This document shows positions 53,301 through 64,000 of a stretch of DNA of 64,000 bases, in pieces (the stretch's first letter is position 1; every line of letters starts with the position of its first letter). The stretch spans positions 467,429 to 531,428 of the forward strand of contig NW_020170418.1 of assembly GCF_000524195.1 (NCBI RefSeq). The letters are read 5' to 3'. The notes under the pieces were generated by a model. It was not told where the DNA came from. It was given only the letters and a program-made list of their open reading frames with translations, and did not search any database. Both the position numbers and the translations under genes were made by a program. Source of the DNA: Echinococcus granulosus (taxonomy: Eukaryota; Platyhelminthes; Cestoda; Cyclophyllidea; Taeniidae).

Positions 53301-53431
53301 TAGGCCTGTCAGAAAAAGGAATTAAATGAAATGAATGAATCGTGCTTACTCCGATGTGTACATGTGTCCTTCCATCACGTCCACTTCCAGCATCCCATGC
53401 ATTCGACATGGCTCCTATCAGCTTACGCTAG
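47332..53431 (+). CDS. ODAD4: Outer dynein arm docking complex subunit 4 (TTC25), TPR protein
   Basis: Exons 47332-47454, 47490-47621, 47657-47810, 48124-48179, 48248-48401, 49560-49778, 50073-50364, 51020-51278, 51387-51498, 51884-51898, 52098-52115, 53005-53076, 53183-53215 and 53391-53431 give 559 residues with every phase closing. The protein anchors outer dynein arms on ciliary doublets, so it is expected in flame cells and sperm. N-terminal TPRs read YLSEGDAYFRRRRFVSAIKA, SCLIKRSKCF, LALDPRSYK and SALVYFYRGQKVRP, matching TTC25 (YHRGYKLRP). Middle TPRs include CLENLGRAYAKLENYQAAKE and SWLHFELGLCNMELGEYEEA. The C-terminus is acidic (DAEEEDWEDLP). The first two introns are 35 bases each, and there are microexons of 15 and 18 bases. 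The donor at 50365 was chosen because it restores V-W-T-E across the junction. Confidence 0.92.
49128..49238 (+). repeat. Dispersed SINE-like repeat, divergent copy D (intron of ODAD4)
   Basis: The start TTGAGACGTCCCT matches the start of copy C (CTGAGACTTCCCT). The downstream part has TTGGGTTAGGACC, and GGTTGGAGTTCGATTGAGCC, which resembles a tRNA B box. The middle is too diverged for certainty by eye. It lies in the intron 48402-49559. Confidence 0.4.
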
Positions 53432-54841
53432 CTGCTTACATCAAATGCTGTCACAGGTAGATGGGTTAAGTTTAAAACGAACAGATGGATGTTTTGAGTC
53501 TGGAAACATCCACATTTTTCTGCATTGAGAGCAGCACAGTTTTAGTAGAACCATGAACCACCCGGGCCGTGATTGTCAATTCACCTCTGAGATCCTGCCA
53601 GCTGACCTGCCAATGGAGTTCTTTTAAGGACTTCATTCTCAGCCAACGATTTATAATTTCATTTGTGATTCCACTACTCTGTAAGTTCTACACAGGACAC
53701 ATTAATATATATGACCATTCCATATCATTTTTAGATTACTTACAGTCTTCAGGTAAGCCAAAATGTTTACATGTCTAAGTATTAGGCTTAAAAAATTCCT
53801 TTGCGTTTATTGATTCCTCTTGATTTGACTATCAGCAGAGGATAAAAATTCCTTTACTTATTTGCACTTCCGACCTACGAGAACACCCTCCCCCCCACAA
53901 CAAAACTTATCCTTGTAGTTGCAATTCCATGAAAAGTCGTGTCGGTGGGAGTAAACATAGGACGTGGAGACACTTTGTTGGGTCTTATTAAACGCGCTTT
54001 TTTATGGTGCTATCTGCTTAAGTAAAAAACACTGTTTTCTCTCAACTACAGTTTATAAATTCCCTACTTACAGTAAATCGCTTATTGGGTGCAAAATTAT
54101 ATCACCTAACACTTCCTCTCCTGCATTCAGTCGTAAAAATCTTTTTGATATTTTATAACTGCCTCTCCGTAGTCTGTGACTTGATGTCATATAATCGTCC
54201 CAGGATGACAAACAGTTCCTTTTTATCTCACTAGCTCTTTTAATTATTTTGCCTAAGAAGCACTATAACATCGCCTAGGCCTTTACTCACTAGCTTGATT
54301 ACTTCATAAACATTTCAAATACATGGAATTGTCATGAGGAGTAAGTGATTCGACCATCATTAGCCGCGCAGTCAGTTGGGGATATTTTAAAGGAAGACCA
54401 TGTGGAGTTGTTGTAGAGTGCCAATTTCGTCAGTCTTTCCCATTTACTTTGTAGAATCAACGCTGCCGAGGCAGAACAGGAGCGGACAAGAATCAAATCT
54501 ATAACTTTATCTGCATATTTTGCACCGCATTTAGGTCCTGCAACCACGCTTCTTTGCACTAAATTTCATTTATCATTATGGGAAATAAAGAACTTCTAAT
54601 TACTCCGCAACTATTGCATATCTTTTCATAAAGTGCCGCCAACTGGTGTCTCGGAGGGGATGTTTTCAATTTTTACATAAGACGTTAAAATACCTACATT
54701 GCAGGAACTCTTTTCTTATGCTGTTTACTCTGTATAGAATAATAACAGTGGTTGTGGGAAGATAGGAAACCTTCTATTTACCATAAGAGCTTACCAGTCC
54801 CTACAGTCTTAAAGGTATGCCTCATCACTCAACTTACACAG
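53432..54841. other. Intergenic region downstream of ODAD4
   Basis: No supported gene. AATAAA occurs at 54584-54589. Upstream exons of the unidentified gene at 54.8-57.4 kb may lie here but were not recognised. Confidence 0.4.
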
Positions 54842-57436
54842 AGTCTTTTTGATTCCATGCGAGAAGATATGCATTCATTTTGGACTGCATTTTTCTCCAA
54901 GAGGTACAGGAACTCGCTCGACCACATTTCGGATTGGTTCAGAAAGGTTAGCTGCCAAAACATTAGCAGCTAAGTCTCTATCAAATTCACCAGGTACCCG
55001 TGGGTAGGTAAATGCATTGCTTCCTGTAATTCAGTGGAGTGGATGTTGAAACTATTCTTACAATCTACTGCCTCACTATTTCAGCATTTCCTGGTCATGA
55101 TCCTGGCATCCCATCCTCTGCTCCGATCTGATCACGGGTCCACGAGATCACCCGCCTGGAGCCAATAGGCGCAGCGTGAGTTTCCGCCTTTGATTGGCTC
55201 GTTTTGACGGCGCGCTCATCTTACAGTCCGCTGGTAGTGAGGCGGGCTATCGCGTAAACGCACTATTCGAAGGGCTCATTCCGCTACATAATGTGCTTCA
55301 AATCTCTTTTCACTGTAAGTGTATCACATAGCTAGAATTTTGTCTTTTTGCACCGTTCGCTTTTTCTTTTTGCAACGCATCGCCCTCCCAACTATGAAAT
55401 TGCACTTCGCTTTTACCACACAATCTCCCCATAAGAGTAGGCTTAATAATGTTTGAATAGCACAACTTGGAATGTAAGGCCATTTTAAAAGCTCGCATTT
55501 TAATACGTATCAGCATCTACCACTCCCACGGCTATATGAGTGGCTTCCATAAACACCCCTTCTCTCTTGCAATTTGACGATCGCTAAGTATTTCAATGTT
55601 TCATTTATGCTCAAAATTGGTCCACTTCGTGCAAATGAGGAAGGCTAATGCGTATCTGCTTCTTATTACCCACATTTCAAGCAGCGATTTTGATAACTTG
55701 CAAGTTTTGTGGAATTTTACTTTCCCCATGGATTGTATGTCCCTGAGTTGAATACGTAAATGAAAGGTGCTCTAGCATGCTTATTCAATGGATTGTGCTT
55801 CTCAACATTTGAAACCAAAGCAACACAAGATATTCCTTGGAAGCACTGCTGTGATTGCCACGGTATTCTGCTCTCACTACAACACTGACCTAATGTGGGT
55901 GTGGGATCTTGCACCACCACTTGGCATAAATCACATGAATTCTGACTCAATTCCAATTTCGTTGGTCAAGTCAGCCCTCCTTATACGTGGGCACGTGGCC
56001 TTATCACCGCTGCTGAGTCGCAATTGCTGTGTAGATGTTCCACTTCAGAGCTTGGTTGCACCGTTGAAACGACTCACAGCTGGTCTCAATTCACCTCACT
56101 TGGTGCCTGTAGAGAAACATGGTCGAGATCATTATGATATCACACATCATCAACAGCACTGTGACACTGTATTGAGGTACGATTTGTTTGGAATCAGTAT
56201 GAAACCACTACTTGGTTATCGTGGAGTTATTTCAAGGCCATTGAAGGTCCCTTAAATTCACTACTACTTTATTTGATCTCGACTGAATTTAACACATTAC
56301 CAATGCAGTGGTCTTTTATAATGATAAGTAGTGACGACTGTGTTTGGTTAGTCTTTTTGAAGAAACTGATAAACACAAGGAGACTTATCATGACCATGGC
56401 GTTGGAATGGAAACTTGATATTCCCACACTAACACATATCTCCGATAGGGAAACACAAACAAAGTAGACGATCGCATAACACTAGCTCGAATTACGACTC
56501 GACGCACGGTCAATGAACCGGCACAATGCTGTAAGGCAGGCAACAGATCCACTTAGTTGTCCATTAGTTGCCATTTTTTGCAGATCAGGATCAATCTATT
56601 TATACTTCGACAAGATCAGAAATAAACGGGAATTCACTCAGGATCACATGTTATAATCTAGCTTTATTTTTGCGGTTCATACACTTTTTGACAGCTACAT
56701 TTTCATCTCCGCCTATCCAGCCAGTAAGTGGAACCTCAGTCTCGAACAGAATAAAAAAAAAACGAGGTGCAATTTTGTGTTTCCTCGTTATTTCATGTAC
56801 CTTTTTTAAATATGCAGTTTACGTAATTGACAGATAAAGGCTTGTGTCAGTGGCGTTTCTGCCTCTTTTCGAAACCACACCTCGGCATTCTTACTTGTGC
56901 TGCGCGTCACTTAAATCCGCACACCCACAACAGGTAGTTAATTTAGTCTAACGATTCCGCCGTAGGAAAACACAAGCGAATTCACAAAACGCTTCTTTGA
57001 GCTCCTGTTTAGGCTGACTTTAGCTGGAGAAGCAAAAAGGGTGGAAGCCGCTATGATTGCGTTGAGACAAAGCAGTCAGTGTCATTTGAAGCCTTCAAGC
57101 ACGTATGTTTTTTTAATTTTCGGTGAGTCAAAAGAGGAAGCAAACAATCTTTCAAGCGGGACAACATAAAATGTACACTAAAAAACACCAATTCTTATAA
57201 TCAGCACCGAAGTGATTAGAATGCCTCTTCATCAGTACCAACGTCAAGTTCATTGGGAAATCTCAATGCATGTTTGCTTAATTGTTTCCTGGCAGTGTCT
57301 TTGCCGGTGCATCTCGCGGAGAAGCTCAAATAAGCGGCGACTGGGTTACGGTTATCACCGCAGTTGTTTTCGTGCTATCGTGGACCAGATGCCCTATGTG
57401 CGACGGGCGCCCGGACCTACCTACGTGGCCTCCTAA
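54842..57436 (+). CDS. Candidate exons of an unidentified gene
   Basis: I do not recognise this gene. Four segments look coding, with open frame, good splice borders and compatible phases: 54842-54946 (phase 0-0, DSMREDMHSFWTAFFSKRY), 55227-55314 (phase 0-1, GYRVNALFEGLIPLHNVL), 57013-57102 (phase 0-0, ADFSWRSKKGGSRYDC) and the terminal 57296-57436 (DQMPYVRRAPGPTYVAS then TAA). The first joins the second in phase and the third joins the fourth in phase. The link across 55315-57012 is unresolved; 55684-55733 may be a further exon (FDNLQVLWNFTFPMD). No domain is recognised and no start codon was found, so part of the gene probably lies upstream. It could be two genes or partly spurious. Confidence 0.35.
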
Positions 57437-58234
57437 TGATGCAGTGAAGAAGGGAGGATCCTCCCTCCTACCACCCTCCGACTCCCCTCGCCTTCACCCA
57501 CCTCCACTTCGACGTTCCCTGTTGCCGCCACTGCTTCCGGAGCATTTTGCCTTGTGTGGCTGTGACCTGCAATCCTGCTGTGCTATACTATATTACCATT
57601 TTTTATACCTTTCCTTTTTTCAATTAAATTACCTTTCATGTTTACCCTCTCTCGTTTGTATTTATTACCGACGGTGAATCAATGAGCCCATAGCCGTAAG
57701 TTAATTTGTATCTGGTTCAGCCTTAAAGCTGAATTTGGTGGTACAATATAGATAGAGGAGCAAGTTCACTTTAAAATGTATTCCAAATGAATTTATAACG
57801 AAATTTTCAATACGCGCTGTGGCTGCTCGTATCGTGTTGATTTTTCCTAATGAGACAAAGGTATCTGGGACTTTTACTGCAAATTTAATCACTTTTAGAC
57901 GGAATTTTATGTGATTGTTCAGGCGTGTCTACTTGTCAATCTTCTACTTACAAGTGAATGTCCCGCTGGTATTATTGGGTTTCAGCATATTTCATTACCG
58001 CGTTCAGGACTACATGGCATTATTTTCCAAAAGGCCACCACATTCTTGGTTCAAGGAATTTGTGGAATTAATATGTATTTTAAATTGGAATTATTCGTAT
58101 GATTGTGGGAAGATGACGACTATTTTTGCTTACCTAATTTCATCTGGCTTCATAAAGCTACTAGTAATTTGATAGAGAAAACATCAAATCATGAAACACT
58201 TTTGCCCCTTGTCTATTACTTCTATTGTAGTATT
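57437..58234. other. Region without recognisable gene
   Basis: 3' flank of the unidentified gene. Short hydrophobic frames near 57911-58172 have no splice context or motif. Confidence 0.4.
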
Positions 58235-58348
58235 CTGAGACTTCCCTGAAGATAAAGAAGACATAAAACTCGGGTAGAATAAGGTATTGTTGACGCAAAG
58301 AAGGGCTGGGCGACTACCGCATGGCTTAGTGGCCAGGCCGCCCGGTAG
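58235..58348 (+). repeat. Dispersed SINE-like repeat, copy C
   Basis: This copy starts TGAGACTTCCCTGAAGATAA and shares AAAGAAGACA, GGGTAGAATA, AAAGAAGGGCTGGGCGAC and GCATGGCTTAGTGGCCAG with copies A and B. The last block fits the tRNA A-box pattern TGGCnnAGYGG. Confidence 0.6.
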
Positions 58349-61300
58349 AAGTACAGAAGCGAAGCTTTAAATGCCCTCGAAACCAAAAACGAAGAGTTAC
58401 TTATACTATCAGAGCATAACACAATGTCATGAAATCTTGAATTCTCAATTTTGCTCCAAAATTTACCGGAAAACCTTTGTGATCCTTCGATAAATGGAAA
58501 CTGCGAGTTTCCAAAATGTCTACTAAATTCTCCTCACCAATATCCTTGCAGCACCCGCAATACGGTCTAAAAAGGATCAGAAATTATGATGATAGGGGCA
58601 ATACCTAGTTGAAGGTTGATTTACGAAACCGCCGTCATCTTAAATTCCATTAAAAATATTTCTTTAGCTTAAATCTGGCTCCTAAAATTTATTTTTTTAC
58701 TCGTTTCAGATTATTTAACGGAAAACAGGCTCTTTTCCCACTCTAAAGGCTGGTTTTTTAAGAGAAGATTTACAGATCAGCTGTTCTCCAGGTTGACGGA
58801 ATTTTCCTGTTTCTCAATTTAATTTTGAATGCTTATAAGACGACGTTTACTCATGGCGGCCAGTCACCAGTATTCTCAGGGTGCTCCGTCTTCGGTTCAC
58901 ACCAAATCTCGCCTTCACCGAACGCTAGATTGCCTACTTTTCCTCTCGTTTAACGGGGAGCAAAGTGCCCTACCTCAAAAGCAGTCTGTATACTGACTAG
59001 ATGGATTTCGTAACTCCCATGGCTCATCAACAGCCAGTTCTCCTTACCTGCGATCAGTATAAATAAAATAACCAAATCAAAGTATGAAGGTGCTTTTTTT
59101 TTCTTTGTTCGGGTACATTTAAGATGATTTCATGTAGCCTAGAGTTCATCTTTTTTGCGGTACGTTTGCTTATCATATTTTGGTAAAATAGTATCACTCA
59201 CATAAACAAATCCTTCCAAGTTCGATTGAGATCGCATGGATTGAACTATTTTTTGCTTCAAGTCAGGAATCATAAACTGACCCCACAAAATTAGTCGACA
59301 GGTATTAGTGCTTGGGGAATGCTTTTAGACCGTAAAATGAAAAATTGGTGGGTTTAGCATAATTTTAGTGGCTTTGTTTTCAGTTACTACCTAGAGCATG
59401 TGAATTTACTGTTCATAAAAGCTGAAGCTCCTTTTATTTTCTGTGAAAACAATGAGAGCCCTGCCACTCTTTCATCAATTTTCCCCTTGTTTAAGTCACT
59501 TTCGGAAACAAGACAGTTATAATGAAGGCATTCAACTCTTAATCTGCCAACAGGACCGTAGTTGCGGCTTATACACAACTAGGCACTATTCTGCAAAATA
59601 TTCATTATAAAACCCTCAAAAAAGCTATTGTTTCGGTACAGAAAGCATTCTGAAAATCAGTTGTTTAATCCGATATCACCACAATTGTTTTAAAAATGCG
59701 TAGTGTTTAGTTGGAATTAGAAATAGGTGGCAAAATCCAAATCTGCACCCTGAACATCGAGTGGACTAGAACTGCGATATTTATGCAGCGATACGATTGG
59801 GGGGAGTTTATCCATATCGACGCAAGTGTAGAGGTGAGCGATATCACGAGTATCAAGGGGGTAAGGCCCATTTTTGCCAATGTACTTCACCTGCCAACAC
59901 GGGAGTCACTGCCCGCACTTTTGCCCATGTCGTCGGACTCGCTCGCGTACGATGGTGAGGCTGGTTGACACGCAGGAAGGCACGCGTGGTTGTACTGAGT
60001 GAGGAGGGAAAGGAATTGCCTCGACTTCACCTTGAGCCTGTTGCGACTCGCACACCCGCAAGAGCTCATCTCCACGTAAATTATGCAATTCACTCGCAAA
60101 CACTAAACATTGGAATGGCAGTAGCCCTGGCACACAGTCACACAGACCGTATTCTGTGCAGCGCACCTCCACAAACCGGTGAATCACTTGCCTCCTCTTT
60201 CTTGTGCGTGCGCGCGTGGGTGCGGACGTGGGTGCCTCTTTGGATCCAAAATGCAAATTCACCAGTCGCCCCTGAACTCCTGCTTACATATGTGCGAGGT
60301 CGACTTGAGCATGCTTAAAACCGGTCGTGACCCCCTCTTGGAGCTGTGCAATTTCAATACAACCTTGGATTTAAACAGATGCAGTTGAGACATTCATCGG
60401 ATTGAATGCGCTAACCTCATGACAAAGTTGTACACCTCTTCCCTGAAACAATAGTGCCTCCATATTGGGTACCTAACATTGATATTTGAAATGTTTCATT
60501 CTATTTACTTCATCGCGAAAGACCTCGTGAGGTAAGCTAAGTAAGTTTACTTTGAGTATAGATATTCTTATACTTGCGTGGTCTTGTTTCAGAAGATTCC
60601 TGCATCGTTTTTCCGGTTTCTTTTTACGCTATGTTACACTTACGTCAAATAAAGTTTATAGGAATATTCTTAAGCCATGATCAATTGCCTTGAAGACCGG
60701 GACCATCGGCTAAAAAGGAATTTAGAATAATTATGATGATCCTTATCAAGTGTGGTCCAGTGGCACTCCGAAAACCATGCTAACAATACTAACTCGTAAA
60801 GATAAAAAAATTCAATATCACTAAATGAATTTTAATGATATTTTCTGCTTTTTGATAGGAAAAACCTATCCATGAATGGAAAATCTACTGTAATATACGT
60901 CGCTGATGCGGTAACAGTCTAGAGAAATTGTGGATTCGATGGCGCTTGAGCGAGACTGTCAGTTCTCAAGCCTCTCCGTACATTCCAGTACCATGGATTC
61001 GGGCAATAAATTTGGTGTAACAAATTGCGCATGGGACAACTTCCTCTCATCGAACTACAAAGGGCTCATATTTATACGTTTTAAAATGGGATCGGGTGGC
61101 TACTGACGCGCTAAAATAAATATTTTTGCAATGTAATTTACTAACAGCATCGGCACTGCAAAAGTTGGCTCAGAAGCATTACAATGTGGCTGCCGAAGTG
61201 TAACAAGAACGTGTTGGAGGGCGTCGACGTATCGCCTTGTCTGTGTAGATATGGCTGCCGCCTAGACAAAGAGGCCAAAATATAGGTCGAACAAGGTTGG

Positions 61301-61604
61301 CTTGCCTCTTGTCTAGTTGATAGACTTTTGAGAACGTCTGTGACGGACTTAAAATTGATCATAGTGAGAATTGAAGCGATCCGGTGGTCTTCGCTATTCT
61401 GCTAAGCAAATGCAACGAAAATGTGTTGCTTACACTCACCTTGCGTGCGGTGTTACTGCCACCGGAGTATTGGGTTCAACGAAAGCGTCTCCAATTAATG
61501 ACAGGATGAAGAAGCGGAGGGCCGCTCATATGTAGTGTGCTTCAATCAGAATGCGTGAATCGACTAACCGCCATCTGCTGACCATTAGATACTTTCAGAA
61601 CCCC
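58349..61604. other. Region without recognisable gene
   Basis: No gene is supported. A minus-strand segment around 59890-59998 has acceptor- and donor-like borders and an open frame, and is described as a low-level finding. Confidence 0.4.
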
Positions 61605-61625
61605 GCATGCATGCATGCATGCATG
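61605..61625. repeat. (GCAT)n microsatellite
   Basis: Five tandem GCAT units, self-complementary and therefore palindromic. Confidence 0.9.
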
Positions 61626-64000
61626 TCCAAAGTAGTTGCACTTCTTTTATTGCTTGTCTCAAATAACTAACGTGACGCTTTTGGTGTGCTTAGCGCATGA
61701 TGGCATCTCGACAGTCATCTGACCAGTGGTATGTAAACTAACATTGCAGGCAGTTATTTAGTCCTTTGAATCATTAGGGTTCGAATAGAGCTGTCAAGCA
61801 TTTTTACTACTCGTGACTGTTTGATTACACGTGCCTCTTACTTAAGGTTCGCTGAGAAGAAAGTGAGCAGTTAAATGTGCATATTACCTGAAACTATGAA
61901 TATGGATATCCTGGTAAGCAAAAATTGAGCTCTCAAAAGTGTTAATCTTCGATAAAAGTATTCAATGTTTTGCAAACTCTCATAAGAACCTATTTGTTTA
62001 GAGTGTGCTATCACTCGCTGCTAAAGTACCATTGTTTTTTACTCAAGTATGTTAGTGGGTAACTTTGAAAGGGAATAATTTTTATGTTCTACTTCGGGAA
62101 TTATCTCATCATCTAGAATTAAAATTACAGACCATTTTATCGGAAATACCATCCCAGTTCTAATCTTTTGCTTTCAACACCATAAAGTTCTGCTTCACGA
62201 GTGCTCAGTTAACCCGAGCAGTCACTGTGCACGCAATCGGTCCTTTTGGCCACCCTCAGAAAATCTTGGTGTGGCCCTAGCAACACTGTTGTTACGTATG
62301 TGTGTTTCCGTACTCCTTGGTCATCCGTCCACAGCACCAGCATTTCTGGAGGGTGTTAAGTTACCTGACCTAATGTGACCTTGATTTACTGTTCTGATGA
62401 CACTGGTTCATGTGCATTGTTCTACTTCTTCAGAGCATTGTGTTTTGGCCTACAGGAGTAACGTAAGCTCTGCCTTCGTTCCTTGATGGCACCCACGATT
62501 CATTGCAATGTCTTAGTTGTTTAACTCCGTTCCCCATCTTTCTTTTTTTAGAAAATCATTGACTATAACGGTCTGGTCAGTCATGCCAGGGGTACTCCTC
62601 ATCTAAAAGTTAACGTGTTTAAATGTTTCATCGTCTTTCGATTGATGATACTCTGTGGAGTGATCGTGCAGCCTCAGCTGCCACCAAAAATGCTTGAGTT
62701 TGATTAATTTTCCCTTGGGTCTGTCATCGCAGACAATTTGTGAGAACATAGCCAACTCACGAAGGTGGCTAGCTTTACTAGCATTTCGTAATTTGTTCTG
62801 TGTAGAATCTGTAAGAGATTTTATATGGGTTAAATTTGTCACCGTCTCCGAAGCCATTCCACGTTCGTAAAAACTTATTTGCTTTTGGTTAAATTGACTC
62901 TTCTCAGTATATTTAATTATTGGGAGATGTGCGTTGCATGAAGAATGCAGACCGCAATGTAGGGCCCTCCTCATCAACATCCATGCAATGTTCATAAGTT
63001 CATTTAAACTGTCATTCTTCAGTGAAATGCACGAGCAGATACTAAGTGAGTACCCTTAAAAAGCAGATCATGTGCCTCTTTCGCTGGGAGGCAAGCCGCC
63101 GTCCCCACGATGTGCGGTAAATCTCACCTCACAAAGCAGGGTGCTGACTTGTCACACCTGACACCTACCCATACCCCAAGCACAAACGTGTACGAATGGC
63201 CTCTTAAGTAGGAAAACCCTCTCGCATAGCTGCACTTTTCTCTTGAGATGGAGTCTGTGAATGTTCTCCTCAAATCCACGCAACCAAGTTTCATGTGAAA
63301 TGCTGAAGCTTAGTTGGTTCCACTAGCAGATAAATCTATTTTCAATTGTCAATGCGCTCCGTGCTCACTGCGACTAACTGGGAGTAGCACATTTTCATAG
63401 GATCATCAGCTCCTCACAAAATGGATTCCACATTTTATTATTCCGTAAATAGTAAACAATAACGCCACTGTCAACTCAGAGATAACTTAAATGTTGTTAT
63501 TTGGTGTGGTTTCTCGGATGGCATTTTAGAATTTGAAACCATTTACACTGTATGGACTCAAATTAATACTACTGTAAATTTCTAACTCAGTAATTACAAA
63601 AAGCACTTTCGCCTATGCTTTCAATACGCTGCAAAGTAACGGAGGACCTTCACCACTCTCTTTTACTGACCAACTATATTTTTTATTAGGATAGGATACA
63701 TGTAAAGCATTCTGTTTGTATGTCAATGTTTCGAACAAGATTTGTGATAATCCTCCTACGCTAGGGAAGAGAACCATCCTAGGTCAAGGTTGGTGGAGGG
63801 GTTTATGGTACGGGACTCTATTTGACCCTCTTTCTACCTAGTACATCGCATAATGTTGACACGTTCAAAACATTGCTACATTCACAGTTGCAGTGTGCTT
63901 TGTGACTTCGGTAACATGATTTAACGTGCAATCAGCATTCAAGCATATGGTTATGTCACTTTACAAACACATTCTCATTTCTTAGTTGTAAATTTCCATT
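61626..64000. other. Region without recognisable gene
   Basis: About 2.4 kb to the window end. The longest frame, 62603-62995 on the minus strand, has no recognisable domain. I see no convincing exon. Confidence 0.4.

Noticed and set aside
61141..61362. Minus-strand frame that might be a transposase remnant
   Set aside because: The composition (repeated Leu, Ser, Gln) resembles nothing specific, no catalytic motif is visible and there are no terminal repeats.

Overview
The window is eukaryotic. Most genes have many exons with GT-AG introns, some introns are only 30-35 bases long, and single protein modules sit on single exons. The gene set suggests a parasitic flatworm, probably a cestode: an animal phytochelatin synthase of the kind known from schistosomes, a 5' end that looks built for a spliced leader, ultrashort 5' introns, and animal cilium and mitochondrial genes. 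Genus is not resolvable by eye. The large introns and interspersed short repeats would fit a repeat-rich cestode such as a diphyllobothriidean, which is inference. Two runs of exactly 100 N (16747-16846 and 40449-40548) are scaffold gaps.

Layout. 1-16310 (+): the 3' part of a large secreted modular protein, read as 33 consecutive exons. It has 22 one-exon EGF modules interleaved with four one-exon Kunitz modules, then a four-EGF exon, an Ig domain, and a nidogen/LDL-receptor-type propeller with a closing EGF module. 18606-20654 (+): RNF113A/Cwc24 homologue (spliceosomal CCCH + RING). 21042-21536 (+): DPH4/DNAJC24 homologue (J domain + CSL zinc finger) with no visible start codon. 22088-25088 (+): RPAP2/Rtr1 homologue. 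These three lie head to tail at short distances and may form a trans-spliced cluster. 25782-31196 (-): phytochelatin synthase with a mitochondrial-type N-terminus, a Glu in place of the catalytic Asp and a possible membrane segment. 33382-35286 (-): Rab1 GTPase. 36900-43499 (+): OPA1-type mitochondrial dynamin. 45110-45997 (+): single-exon FAM78 homologue. 47332-53431 (+): ODAD4/TTC25 outer-dynein-arm docking protein. 54842-57436 (+): candidate exons of a gene I could not identify. 57437-64000: no confident gene.

The genes do not form a pathway; this is an ordinary animal gene neighbourhood. The most unusual items are the EGF-Kunitz-Ig-propeller protein, the phytochelatin synthase active-site change and membrane segment, the start-codon-less DPH4 exon, a frame break in a conserved OPA1 exon near a gap, and a family of short dispersed repeats with tRNA-like promoter boxes (four copies). 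Exon models were built by hand from splice consensus, reading phase and family similarity. Phase closes in every named gene except the first, whose 5' end lies outside the window, DPH4, which lacks a visible start, and the unidentified gene.
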